The notes: generated from the letters alone by a model not told the origin. A stretch of DNA of 64,000 bases from Saccharothrix tamanrassetensis (GCF_014203665.1 NZ_JACHJN010000001.1:806001-870000); one strand, 5' to 3'; shown: positions 15,948 through 24,193, counted from the stretch's first letter. Made by a program: numbers and translations.

Positions 15948-17378
15948 ATGATGGGTGATCCGTTGATCTCGCGAGACGACGCCGCCGAGGCGCTGGGGAT
16001 GGTGGCACGGGCGGCCGGTCCGTACCTGGACGCGTTGCCGCACCTGCCGGTGCGGGACATGACGCACGCGCAGCTGGTCGACGGGCTCGACGGTCCGTTG
16101 CCGGAGGACGGCGACGGGACGATCAAGGCGGTCGCGGACCTGTTGCGGATCGGGACGCGGGCGGCCACGCACTCCTCGGGGCCGAGGTTCTTCCACTTCG
16201 TGGTGGGCGGTGCGACGCCGGCGGCGCAGGCGGGTGACTGGATCACCTCGCTGCTGGACCAGGCGGGCGGGCTGTGGTTGACCTCGCCGTTCGCCACGCG
16301 GGCCGAGACGGTGGTGTTGCGGTGGCTCAAGGAGATGTTCGGACTGCCGTCGTCCTACGGCGGGGTGCTCACGCCGAGTGCGACGTTCGCGAACCTGACC
16401 GGGTTGGCGTGCGCGCGGCACTGGTGGGCGGCGCAGCACGGGGTGGACGTGACGGCGGAGGGTCTGGCGGGGCTGCCCCGGATGCCGGTGTTCTCCAGCG
16501 GGTACGTGCACGCGAGCAGCCGCAAGGCGTTGCAGTTGCTGGGTTTGGGACGGGACGGCGTGCGGACGCTGAGCCGGGACGACGCGGGGCGGCTGGACCT
16601 GGAGGCGTTGGACCGGGAGTTGGCGGTGTCCGGGCCGGCGGTGCTGATCGCGAACGCGGGCGAGGTCAACGGCGGCGATTTCGACCCGGTCGACGCGATG
16701 GCGGACCTGGCCGCGCAGCACGGCGCCTGGTTGCACGTGGACGGTGCGTTCGGGTTGTTCGCGGCGCTGTCGCCGAGCACGGCGCACCTGGTGCGGGGGA
16801 TCGAGCGGGCCGATTCGCTGGCCGCCGACGGGCACAAGTGGCTCAACGTGCCGTACGAGAGCGGGTTCGCGTTCGTGCGCGACCCCTCGGCGCTGGGGCG
16901 GGCGTTCGGCGCGTGGAACGCCGCGTACCTGCCCGCGCCGGACGACGAGTTCGTGAACTACAACAACCTGGGGCCGGAGTCGTCGCGGCGGGCGCGGGCG
17001 CTGCCGATCTGGGCGACGTTGCGCGCGTACGGCCGCGACGGGCACCGGGCGATGGTGGAGCGGCACCGGGATCTGGCCGTCCACTTGGGAGAGATCGTCG
17101 AGCGGTCCGACGAGCTGGAGCTGCTGGCCCCGGTGAACCTGTTCATCGTCTGCTTCCGCTACCGGCCGCCGGGCGTGCCGGAGGACCGCCTGGACGACCT
17201 CAACCGCCGGTTGGGCGAGGAGCTGGTCGAGGACGGCCGGGTCTACGCGGGCACGACCGTCTACCGGGGTGTGGTCGCGCTGCGCCCGGCGATCGTGAAC
17301 TGGCGGACGACCACCGAGGACATCGACCTGCTGGCGGCGGTGGTGAAGGAGATCGGCGGCCGGCTGGCCGGTCGGTAG
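15948..17378 (+). CDS. PLP-dependent group II amino-acid decarboxylase family protein
   Basis: 476 residues from ATG 15948 (a second ATG follows directly). The fold is that of aromatic-L-amino-acid/glutamate decarboxylases: PRFFHFVVGGATPAAQAGDW early, VDGAFGLFAAL (cofactor Asp), and DGHKWLNVPYESGF with the Schiff-base Lys. C-terminal domain VVALRPAIVNWRTTTEDID is conserved in this group. Substrate cannot be read from sequence; aromatic amino acids or a non-decarboxylating role are possible. It is followed 10 bp later by the P1 peptidase gene, so the two probably form an operon. Confidence 0.87.
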   Translation: MMGDPLISRDDAAEALGMVARAAGPYLDALPHLPVRDMTHAQLVDGLDGPLPEDGDGTIKAVADLLRIGTRAATHSSGPRFFHFVVGGATPAAQAGDWITSLLDQAGGLWLTSPFATRAETVVLRWLKEMFGLPSSYGGVLTPSATFANLTGLACARHWWAAQHGVDVTAEGLAGLPRMPVFSSGYVHASSRKALQLLGLGRDGVRTLSRDDAGRLDLEALDRELAVSGPAVLIANAGEVNGGDFDPVDAMADLAAQHGAWLHVDGAFGLFAALSPSTAHLVRGIERADSLAADGHKWLNVPYESGFAFVRDPSALGRAFGAWNAAYLPAPDDEFVNYNNLGPESSRRARALPIWATLRAYGRDGHRAMVERHRDLAVHLGEIVERSDELELLAPVNLFIVCFRYRPPGVPEDRLDDLNRRLGEELVEDGRVYAGTTVYRGVVALRPAIVNWRTTTEDIDLLAAVVKEIGGRLAGR

Positions 17379-17388
17379 CATCCGGGCT

Positions 17389-18330
17389 GTGCGCAACGCG
17401 ATCACCGATGTACCCGGAGTGCTGGTGGGGCACGCGACCCGGATCGGCGGGGGCGCGCTCACCGGCACCACGGCCGTGCTGTTCCCGCCGGACACGCTGT
17501 CCACTGTGGATGTGCGGGGCGGTGGTCCGGCCACTCGCGACACCGCCGCGCTCGACCCCCGTTACGGCGGGCGCGTGGTGCCGGGGGTGGTGCTGACCGG
17601 TGGCAGCGCGTACGGGCTGGCCACGGCCGACGGCGCGGCCCGTGCACTGGGCTCCCCGGTGCCCGCCGCGGCGCTGTTCGACCTGGGTCGCGGGGGCGAG
17701 TTCCACGCCTGTCCGACGCCGGAGCTGGGTGCGGAGGCGGTGCGGGCGGCCGGGGTGGAGGTGGCGCAGGGCAACGTCGGCGCGGGCACGGGCGCGCTCG
17801 ACGCCGCGCTCAAGGGCGGGATCGGCACGGCGAGCGTCGCGCTGGGCGGCGGTGTGGTGGTCGGGGCGATCGCGGTGCTCAACGCCTCCGGGCTGTCGGT
17901 GGACCCGACGACCGGGATGCCGCACGCGGTGCGGCTGGGGTTGCCCGGCGAGTTCCCCGAGCCCGGCGGTGACGACCTGACCAGGCCGTTGCCGCGGTTC
18001 CGGCACCCGTTCAACACGGTGATCGGGGTGGTCGCCACCAACGCGCGGCTGCCCCGGCTGTTCGCGCTGGCCAACGCCGCGCAGGACGGGTTGGCGCTGG
18101 CCGTGGAGCCGGCGCACGGCCTGTCGGACGGCGACACGGTGTTCGCCGCCTCCACCGGGACGCACGACGCGCCGGTGGACGCCGTGTCGCAAGCGGCGAC
18201 GCATGTCTTCGCGCGGGCGCTGGTGCACGGTCTGCTGGCGGCCGAGTCGGTGACCACGTCGTGGGGCACGCTCACGGCGTACCGGGAGCAGTACCCGCGC
18301 ACCGCCGCCGGCTATCGGAGGGCAACCTGA
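17389..18330 (+). CDS. P1 family peptidase (DmpA/BapA-type aminopeptidase)
   Basis: 313 residues from GTG 17389. The start NAITDVPGVLVGHAT is the typical P1/DmpA N-terminus (ITDVxGVxVGH). The family is an Ntn-like hydrolase that cleaves itself ahead of a Ser/Thr nucleophile; the matching region here is KGGIGTASVALGGGVVVGAI around residues 145-160. TGGSAYGLATADGAARAL is another conserved block. It would hydrolyse D- or beta-aminoacyl peptides. It sits immediately downstream of a decarboxylase, so it may feed that enzyme with free amino acids, but this is only a context guess. Confidence 0.88.
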   Translation: MRNAITDVPGVLVGHATRIGGGALTGTTAVLFPPDTLSTVDVRGGGPATRDTAALDPRYGGRVVPGVVLTGGSAYGLATADGAARALGSPVPAAALFDLGRGGEFHACPTPELGAEAVRAAGVEVAQGNVGAGTGALDAALKGGIGTASVALGGGVVVGAIAVLNASGLSVDPTTGMPHAVRLGLPGEFPEPGGDDLTRPLPRFRHPFNTVIGVVATNARLPRLFALANAAQDGLALAVEPAHGLSDGDTVFAASTGTHDAPVDAVSQAATHVFARALVHGLLAAESVTTSWGTLTAYREQYPRTAAGYRRAT

Positions 18331-18344
18331 CGCACCGGGGTGTG

Positions 18345-18521
18345 ATGCACGCCTTGCGGCACGAGATCACGCTGCCCGCCGGCTACGACGTGGGGATCAT
18401 CCACGCTCGTGTCGCGACGAAGGGGGCAGTGCACCGGACCGGCCTGGGCTTCACCGTCGGCAGCCTGCCCACGACCTCGCGTGCGGCGACCGGGAGTCAG
18501 GCGCGCCGCGACCGGCCCTGA
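18345..18521 (+). pseudogene. Truncated DUF4865-like gene remnant
   Basis: 58 codons. The first 26 residues (ALRHEITLPAGYDVGIIHAR plus VATKG) look like the beginning of DUF4865 proteins (ITLPADYDMGIIRxRV type), which are normally about 180-200 residues long. After that the similarity fades into a low-complexity tail that runs 25 bp into the end of the convergent CHAT gene. It therefore looks like a deletion remnant whose 3' part was lost, perhaps when the CHAT-TPR region arrived. The family match is from memory, not from a search. Confidence 0.4.
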
Positions 18522-21500
18522 CCGGGGTTGCGGGCCCGGTCGCTGAACGGCACCGAGATGTACTCGGCCAGGTCGAGCACGCCCCCGGTGGTGCGGTCCA
18601 GTTCCTTGGCGAACCCGGTGATGCCGTGGTCGACGCGGTCCATCAGCCACGCCAGCAGCACCACCACGACGTCGGCCAGCACCCCGACCTGGAACGGCAT
18701 GTCGTCCCGGTTGCCGGTGGTCACGGCGTGCGCGAAGTCGGTCATGCCGCGTTGGGTCAGCTCCAGCGGGCCGGTCTCGATGGCGCGCTTCATGCAGTCC
18801 ACCACCAGCGGCAGCACGGACGCCCACGTGCTGCGTGACGCGATCTCGCAGATCAGGCCGCCGGACAGGGCGGTCGTCCACAGCGCTTCGGGGTCGCCGG
18901 CCCGCACCGCGCCGACGGCGAGGTCGGGCAACAGCGCCGCGCCCTGTTCCCACTCCCCCTTGGCGACCAGCAGCTCGACGGCGTGCCGGTAGTGCTCCAG
19001 CGCCTTCGGGTGGTCGCCGCGCGCGGTCAGCACGCGGCCCAGGTCGTCGTGGCAGGACGCCAGGTCGGCGGGCACGCCCAGCCGTTCGGCCAGCGCCACC
19101 GCGACGGTCGCGTAGTGCTGTGCGGTCTCCAGGTCGCCCAGGTCCCGGTGGCACGCGCCGAGTTCCCGCACGGCGGCCAGCTCGGCGCGGTCGTCGTGCT
19201 CGGCGCGGAACAGCTCCACGGCGTGCAGTCCGGCTTCGACGGCGGCGGCCAGGTCGCCCGCCTCGCGGTGCCGCACGCACTCTTCGAGCTTGAACCGGGC
19301 CTGCCGGGGCCGGTCGTCCAGTTCCACCGCGAGGTCGTGCCCTTCGACGGCGTACCGCAGCGCCGTCGCGTGGTCGTCACCGCTCAGCTCACCCAGCACG
19401 CCGATCGCCTCCATCAGCCGCGCCCGGCTGCCGTTCGCCAGGGACGCGTCGTGCGCCTCCAGCGCGGCCTGCCGCGCCTGTTCGGGTCTGTCCCGGTCGA
19501 CCAGCAGCCGTGCCATGCGCAGCAACACGCCCGCCCGGTCCCGGCATGCGTCGCCCCGGCCCACACACCGTTCGAAGTCCGCGAGCGCGGCGGTGTATTC
19601 CCCGCGCTCCTCGTGCCGGTAGCCGGTCAGCTCGTAGCGCAACGCCCACCGCCTGCCCGCCTCGCCGTCGGGCAGGGCCAGCTCGGCCAGCGCCGTCTCC
19701 GCCTTCGCCACCAGCGCGGCGGCCTCGGCGTCGTCCCGGGTCAGGGCGAGTTCGTCGAGCAGCACGTCCACGTAGGACGGTGTGTCCGTGGCGCCGGCCC
19801 GTTCCGCCGCCGTGCGCAGCGCGGTGATCTCGCGGTGCAGCACCCGGATCAGCGGTTCCTCGCAGTCGCGTGCCGCCGCGGCCAGCAGCTCGCACTCGGC
19901 CAACGCCGCCTCGCCGTCGGTGGTGGACCGGTCGCGCCACTCGTCCAGCCGTCCGTTCACCGTGCCGACGTACAGGTAGGACCGTTCGACGCCGCCGGGG
20001 GTGCCGGTGTTGACGACGGCGTGCGCGGCGGGCGCTTCCCCGGTGGTGAGCCTCCGCACGACGGTCCGCGCGAACCCGGCCGCCAGGTTCGACGGGATCG
20101 ACCACAGGGTGCCGATGTAGCCACGCGCGCCGACCCGCACGAACTCGCGGCCCAGCCCGGTCCACGACCGGCACGAGTTGTTGAACACGATGGGCCGGTG
20201 CGGCAGGCTCAACCAGTGCGGCACCGACCAGTCCGGCAGTTCGCGACCGCCCAGCACGATGCCGTCGTCCGGGCCGTGGGTGTTGAAGAAGACGAGTTCC
20301 ACCGGCAGGTCCTCGGCCAGGTCGCACAGCGCCTCCAGCGAGGCGTCCGCGCCGGAGAGCACGATGGCGTGGGTGAAGTGGCCGACCCGGTCGGTCGACT
20401 CGGGGACGTCCGCCGCCCGGTAGGAGCCGTTGTCGAACACCAGGCTGAACGCGCCCGGCTGCCGTTCCACGCCGGTGCCGTACAGCTCGGTGAGCACGAC
20501 CAGGGTGGGGTCGGCGACGACGTGGCCGATCGGTTTGCGCGTCCAGTTCGCGTCACCCGAGTGCACGAACGGGTAGGGAAGGCCGGTGGTGAACGCGGTC
20601 AGCCGCCGCTCCCCCACCTGTGCCACGGCCTCGGCCGGCACCTGCGCGGTCACCACCGCCTCGACCGCCGCGTACGGGTCGTGGTCCCCTGTGGACAGAT
20701 ACCGCCACAAGGCCTCCACGAACCCGATGCCCTTCACCGCGTCGCCGATGGCCCGCGCGGCGGCGGTGACCCGTTCCTGCTCCTCCGCCACGATCCGCTG
20801 CACGTCGGTCAGGTCCGGTGGCGGCGTGATCACCAGGCGGGCGCCGCGATGGTGCGCGTAGGCCGCCGCGACCAGCGTGTCGGCGGTGCCGGTGTCCTCC
20901 ACCAGCACCGCTTCGTCACCCTCGGGGTTGTGCGCGTCGAACGGCGGCGGTGACGCACCGTCCACCACGCGCAGCGGCCTGCCCAGGCGCAGCGAGGTGA
21001 ACAGCGCGGCGGTGAAGTCGCACTCCGGCGGGACGTCCAGCGTCTCCGGCTCCCCGTCGCGCAGCGCCTGCCACGCCGCCGAGGTGAGGTTCGGGCTCTG
21101 CGACAGGTGCACCGCGTCCAGCCCGTCGAACAGCCGTCCGCCACCGTCCGCGGGATCGATCGCGTTGAGCTCCTCGGGCTCCGGGTCGCACAGGAACACC
21201 GCCCGGCGCACACCGACCTTGAGCAACAGCTCGCCCAACAGCTCGTGATGCCGCAACCACGACCGGTACGGCGTCAGGCCGGCCCGCAGCCGGGACGTCT
21301 CGTCGGGGTCGCCCAGTGCCCGGCCGGCGGTGTACTCGGCGTGCCGTGCCAGGTAGTCGGCTTCGGACATCGGCGGCGACTGGAGGGCCACGACGGGCGT
21401 GAACCGATCGGCGGGCAGGCACGACACCACCACCGCGGCCTCCCGGACCTGGTCCGGGCGGCACACCACGACCGTGTCGGCCACGTCGAACACCGGCGCG

Positions 21501-21886
21501 CTGGTCACCGTGACACGCAGCTCCGACTCCCCCGCCGGCAGCGCGACGGACACCCCGTCGTGCACGGCCGCGCACGGCGCGGACCCTGAGACGTGCAACG
21601 ACACCGCATCGGGCAACGCGAACGCCACACCCCCACCCGTCTCGGTGGCCGGGGCGTCCACCTTCAACCGCCACTCGGCAGGCGCGGGCAGGTCGAACCG
21701 CTGCCGCAACACCGCCCGCACCCGCCCGTCCCGCGACTCGTCCACGACGAGGTCCCGCGCCCCGGCCTCGGCGGTGAGGTGCTCGCTGACCACGAGCGGT
21801 GCTTTGCGGTGCACGTCGAGCAGGACGGCACGCAGCAGCCCCGCCTCGAAGCGGAACCGGATTCCGTGCGGGGCACCGAGGTCCAC
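18497..21886 (-). CDS. CHAT-domain caspase-like protein with C-terminal TPR array
   Basis: 1129 residues from GTG 21886. The central CHAT domain spans roughly residues 400-640. The caspase-type dyad is visible as His537 in VFFNTHGPDDG and Cys572 in FNNSCRSWTG, followed by GARGYIGTLWSIP, typical of CHAT proteins. Residues about 700-1000 form helical repeats with TPR character (for example GEYTAALADFERCVGRGDA, GDLETAQHYATVAVALAERL, GDHPKALEHYRHAVELL). The N-terminal 400 residues include a beta-rich part without a recognised family. No signal peptide. CHAT peptidases cleave partner proteins, as in gasdermin or Craspase systems, but no obvious partner is adjacent, so substrate and trigger are unknown. 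It borders a repeat-rich region and a gene remnant, which fits acquisition. Confidence 0.85.
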   Translation of the reverse strand: MDLGAPHGIRFRFEAGLLRAVLLDVHRKAPLVVSEHLTAEAGARDLVVDESRDGRVRAVLRQRFDLPAPAEWRLKVDAPATETGGGVAFALPDAVSLHVSGSAPCAAVHDGVSVALPAGESELRVTVTSAPVFDVADTVVVCRPDQVREAAVVVSCLPADRFTPVVALQSPPMSEADYLARHAEYTAGRALGDPDETSRLRAGLTPYRSWLRHHELLGELLLKVGVRRAVFLCDPEPEELNAIDPADGGGRLFDGLDAVHLSQSPNLTSAAWQALRDGEPETLDVPPECDFTAALFTSLRLGRPLRVVDGASPPPFDAHNPEGDEAVLVEDTGTADTLVAAAYAHHRGARLVITPPPDLTDVQRIVAEEQERVTAAARAIGDAVKGIGFVEALWRYLSTGDHDPYAAVEAVVTAQVPAEAVAQVGERRLTAFTTGLPYPFVHSGDANWTRKPIGHVVADPTLVVLTELYGTGVERQPGAFSLVFDNGSYRAADVPESTDRVGHFTHAIVLSGADASLEALCDLAEDLPVELVFFNTHGPDDGIVLGGRELPDWSVPHWLSLPHRPIVFNNSCRSWTGLGREFVRVGARGYIGTLWSIPSNLAAGFARTVVRRLTTGEAPAAHAVVNTGTPGGVERSYLYVGTVNGRLDEWRDRSTTDGEAALAECELLAAAARDCEEPLIRVLHREITALRTAAERAGATDTPSYVDVLLDELALTRDDAEAAALVAKAETALAELALPDGEAGRRWALRYELTGYRHEERGEYTAALADFERCVGRGDACRDRAGVLLRMARLLVDRDRPEQARQAALEAHDASLANGSRARLMEAIGVLGELSGDDHATALRYAVEGHDLAVELDDRPRQARFKLEECVRHREAGDLAAAVEAGLHAVELFRAEHDDRAELAAVRELGACHRDLGDLETAQHYATVAVALAERLGVPADLASCHDDLGRVLTARGDHPKALEHYRHAVELLVAKGEWEQGAALLPDLAVGAVRAGDPEALWTTALSGGLICEIASRSTWASVLPLVVDCMKRAIETGPLELTQRGMTDFAHAVTTGNRDDMPFQVGVLADVVVVLLAWLMDRVDHGITGFAKELDRTTGGVLDLAEYISVPFSDRARNPGQGRSRRA

Positions 21887-22130
21887 TGGCTCACAACCCT
21901 TGCAGCGACGAGTCCACCGGGATGATGGTGGCGCGCAGAAACTACGCCACCCACCCGGCCCTCCGACACGACATCCCGCAGGTGAGCGAGGTTGTTACAC
22001 GACACCCGGCCCGCACCACGGCCCGTCGAAGCCCGGACCTGCCTCCCCCGAGCCCACCAGCGACACGCCTCAAGCCCAAGAAGGGCACCGCAGCACAGGA
22101 TCGAAAAACTTCATCTTTTGAAGGACTGGT

Positions 22131-22523
22131 TTACGCAGCTTGACGGCAGAAGGGTGAGCACGGACTCAAAGCGCGCTTGAAGCACGCAGGTCTGGGCTCA
22201 AGCCGGGAACACTGCGAAAATGGACCACATCACTCCGGTCCCGAGAGTTGCCAGGGGACCGCTGGGACGCGCCACGCCGCCCGCCGAGTGACCCGCCCAG
22301 CCGATTGACTCGCGTTGACGGTCGTGAAGAGCGCGCGTCTTGGCACGCTGGGGGGGTTGCGTTGCAGGCGGCGAGTCGCGCTGAGACCGGTCCCCCGGCA
22401 GCTTTCAGGGCCGGGATGATGTGGTCCATTTTCGTAATGTCCCCGGCTTCATCCAAGACCTGCGTGCTTCTGGAGCGCTTTGAGTCCGTGGTCCCTCTTC
22501 TGCCGTCAAGCTGCGTAGAACCT
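22131..22523. repeat. Long imperfect inverted repeat (arms about 120-160 bp), MITE-like
   Basis: The left arm begins TACGCAGCTTGACGGCAGAA at 22132. The right arm, read on the minus strand from 22522, begins with the same 20 bases. Matching continues through GGACTCAAAGCGC, GAAGCACGCAGGTCT and GAAAATGGACCACATCA in both arms, with more mismatches toward the centre (GCCRGGGGACCG). The loop is about 75 bp. Such a palindrome with no transposase suggests a miniature inverted-repeat element or two oppositely oriented copies of one repeat. The segment GGGACATTACGAAAATGGACCAC in the right arm resembles insertion-sequence ends, but I cannot assign a family. Confidence 0.7.
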
Positions 22524-22540
22524 TTATTCAAAAGCTTCCA

Positions 22541-22640
22541 AGCTTTCGGGCTCTGGGCGCTTTGGGCTTTGGGCTCCGGGCTCTGTTGGCTCCGGGCGCT
22601 CTGGGCTCCGGGCGCTGTTGGCTTCGGGCGCTGTTGGCTG
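22541..22640. repeat. Degenerate GGGCTC-(C/T)GGGCGCT-GTTGGCT direct repeat
   Basis: About 100 bp built from recurring 8-10 bp words (GGGCTCTGGGCGCT, GGGCTCCGGGCTCT, GTTGGCTCCGGGCGCT, GTTGGCTTCGGGCGCT). It directly abuts the right arm of the inverted repeat and ends at the stop codon of the GGDEF gene. A small perfect hairpin AAAGCTT-CC-AAGCTTT (22531-22546) marks the border. It looks like replication slippage; unit lengths vary too much for a CRISPR array. Confidence 0.65.
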
Positions 22641-22646
22641 TGCGGT

Positions 22647-23966
22647 CTATTGCGTTTCTGATCTTGCGGCGGGCATCCAGCGGACGCGGCGGTGGCGGCC
22701 GGCCACCTGCACCTGGTCCCGGCCTTGGCGTTTCGCCTCGTAGAGGGCGGCGTCGGCGGCGGCCAGCAGGCCTTCGAGGGTGTCCTCGGCCACGTCGGGC
22801 CAGACTGCGATGCCGATGCTGACGGTCAGGCCGTCCACGGTGCCGCCGTCGCCGTCGTCGGCCACCACCTGGTGCACCTGGCGGCGCATCCGCTCGGCGA
22901 TGGTCAGGGCTTCTTCGCGCTTGGTCGACGGGAGCAGGACCGCGAACTCCTCGCCGCCGAACCGGCCGACCGCGTCACCGCGACGCACCACGCCGGCCAG
23001 CGCGGCGGCGATGCGGCGCAGCACCGCGTCGCCTATCTGGTGGCCGTGGGTGTCGTTGATGTCCTTGAAGTGGTCGACGTCGATCATGAACAGGCCGACG
23101 GTGGCGCCCGGTGGTTGACGACGGGTGCGGTCCAGTTCCAGCCTCGCCTGGAGGTGCCAGGCCTCGGCGTTGAGCAGGCCGGTCTTGGCGTCGGTGCGGG
23201 CGGCCAGTTCGAGTTGGTGGATGAGCACGGTGCGGTGCAGGGCGACGGCGGCGACGACCATCGGGACCGCGAACCCCGGCCACCAGGCGACGGCGAGCGC
23301 CACGAACGAGCCCATGGCGAGCTGGCCTGCTTCGAGCAGGTTGTCCGAGGAGCTGCCGATGGCGTCCTTGACCGACCTGGGCCGGACAGTCAGCAGGATC
23401 ACGGTGGCCACCAGGGCGGTGTTCACCAGCCATTGGGCGGTGCCCGCGCCGAGCAGGCCGACCAGGTCCAGCAGGCCTTCGGGACGGTGTCCGGAGAGGT
23501 GGTCGCGCAGGCCCGTCACGCCTGCCACGGTGCTCGCGGCGAGTGTGGCGAGCACCATCATCGACGTGGTGAAGATGTTCCGGTGCGGTGGCCGGGACGC
23601 GTCCCAGCGGCCCACCACCCACCACCGGTGCGCGTACATCAGCACGACCAGGGCGACCGCGAGCGCGGGCGGCAGGACTATCGCGCCGGCCACGATCCAG
23701 ATGCTGCACAGGTCGACGTGCGGCAGGTGGCTGTGGTCGCGGCGGATGCGTTCGATCCAGCGGGAGCAGTGCAGGTGCAGGGCGGCGCACCCGGCCAGGA
23801 CGGCGAAGGTGGCCCACGCGTGGGAGGGGACCGGCCAGGCGGTGGACGCGGCGATGGCGACCACGGCGAGCAGATCCACCGACAGCACGTACACCAAAGC
23901 CTGCCGTGGCAGGGACCATAGTGACCAGCGTCGAGCGCTCGACGACGCTGACCGCACTCTGCCCAT
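22647..23966 (-). CDS. Membrane-bound GGDEF diguanylate cyclase
   Basis: 439 residues from ATG 23966 (GAGGAA just upstream); a GTG at 24020 is an alternative start. The N-terminal half holds about six to seven hydrophobic segments (VYVLSVDLLAVVAIA, FAVLAGCAALHLH, IVAGAIVLPPALAVALVVLM and others), a membrane sensor of MASE-like type. The C-terminal half is a complete GGDEF domain: TGLLNAEAW, FMIDVDHFKDINDTHGHQIGD, RFGGEEFAVLLP (active GGEEF) and VSIGIAVWP. It should make cyclic di-GMP. No RxxD I-site is obvious directly upstream of GGEEF (VGRFGGEEF is preceded by RRGDAV), so product inhibition needs checking. No EAL domain. Confidence 0.92.
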   Translation of the reverse strand: MGRVRSASSSARRWSLWSLPRQALVYVLSVDLLAVVAIAASTAWPVPSHAWATFAVLAGCAALHLHCSRWIERIRRDHSHLPHVDLCSIWIVAGAIVLPPALAVALVVLMYAHRWWVVGRWDASRPPHRNIFTTSMMVLATLAASTVAGVTGLRDHLSGHRPEGLLDLVGLLGAGTAQWLVNTALVATVILLTVRPRSVKDAIGSSSDNLLEAGQLAMGSFVALAVAWWPGFAVPMVVAAVALHRTVLIHQLELAARTDAKTGLLNAEAWHLQARLELDRTRRQPPGATVGLFMIDVDHFKDINDTHGHQIGDAVLRRIAAALAGVVRRGDAVGRFGGEEFAVLLPSTKREEALTIAERMRRQVHQVVADDGDGGTVDGLTVSIGIAVWPDVAEDTLEGLLAAADAALYEAKRQGRDQVQVAGRHRRVRWMPAARSETQ

Positions 23967-24015
23967 GGTTCCTCGCGACCGTCTGGATCGGACTGTGAAC
24001 GCGCCCGAACGGACC

Positions 24016-24032
24016 GTCACGCTAATTGTGAC
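24016..24032. promoter_or_regulatory. GTCAC-N7-GTGAC inverted repeat upstream of the GGDEF gene
   Basis: GTCAC (24016-24020) and GTGAC (24028-24032) form a perfect inverted repeat with a seven-base AT-rich centre, 50 bp upstream of the GGDEF start and 55 bp before the first micro-ORF on the other strand. A second perfect palindrome CCGCTAGCGG follows at about 24048-24058. These are plausible operator sites between divergently read units. The regulator is unknown. Confidence 0.35.
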
Positions 24033-24086
24033 CTGCGCGGATGTCAGCCGCTAGCGGGGTGACACGACCCACAGGAGGTGACTGCT

Positions 24087-24107
24087 GTGCGCGACAAGAT
24101 CTGGTGA
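24087..24107 (+). CDS. Micro-ORF 1, six-codon peptide (V/M)RDKIW
   Basis: GTG CGC GAC AAG ATC TGG TGA, preceded by a near-perfect Shine-Dalgarno AGGAGGTG six bases before the GTG. An identical coding sequence (apart from ATG for GTG) recurs 86 bp downstream with its own AGGAGG, while the DNA between and around the copies is not similar. Conservation restricted to ribosome-binding site plus six codons is what a translated micro-gene would show. Possible roles: leader peptide, or the precursor of a minimal RiPP like the five-codon biarylitide precursors. No P450 or other modifying enzyme is adjacent, so function is open. Confidence 0.4.
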   Translation: MRDKIW

Positions 24108-24172
24108 CCCCGGAGCCCTGGTGTCCGGAGCCCTGTGCTGTCCACGGCCATGCCTTGAGGAGGTGCGCCGCC

Positions 24173-24193
24173 ATGCGCGACAAGATCTGGTGA
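24173..24193 (+). CDS. Micro-ORF 2, six-codon peptide MRDKIW
   Basis: ATG CGC GAC AAG ATC TGG TGA with GAGGAGG nine bases upstream. The 20 bases from TG of the start codon to the TGA are identical to micro-ORF 1. It lies between the divergent GGDEF gene and the MFS gene, which converges on it (MFS stop at 24252). No longer gene on the + strand follows, so it cannot be a leader for a downstream + strand gene within the next 2.7 kb. Confidence 0.4.
   Translation: MRDKIW

Larger units (their letters stand above)
21887..22646. other. 760-bp intergenic region dominated by repeats
   Basis: It separates the CHAT-TPR and GGDEF genes. The first 220 bp hold no gene I can support. From about 22131 an imperfect inverted repeat runs to 22523, and from 22541 a degenerate GGGCTC/GGGCGCT repeat continues to the GGDEF stop. 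AT-richer patches (GAAAAACTTCATCTTTTGAAGG near 22103) stand out against the high-GC background. Short frames inside the arms are mirrored between the two copies and contain stops in one of them. Confidence 0.65.

Noticed and set aside
18497-21886. CHAT-TPR protein as part of a type III-E CRISPR (Craspase) or gasdermin system
   Set aside because: No Cas7-11-like, gasdermin-like or other typical partner gene lies within 10 kb on either side.
22166-22531. 121-codon minus-strand frame across the inverted repeat
   Set aside because: It is built from the two mirrored arms; the equivalent reading in the other arm has stops. It may contain old transposon-derived sequence, but there is no support for a live gene.
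22541-22640. Possible CRISPR array
   Set aside because: Units are 8-18 bp and irregular with no spacers; no cas genes anywhere in the window.
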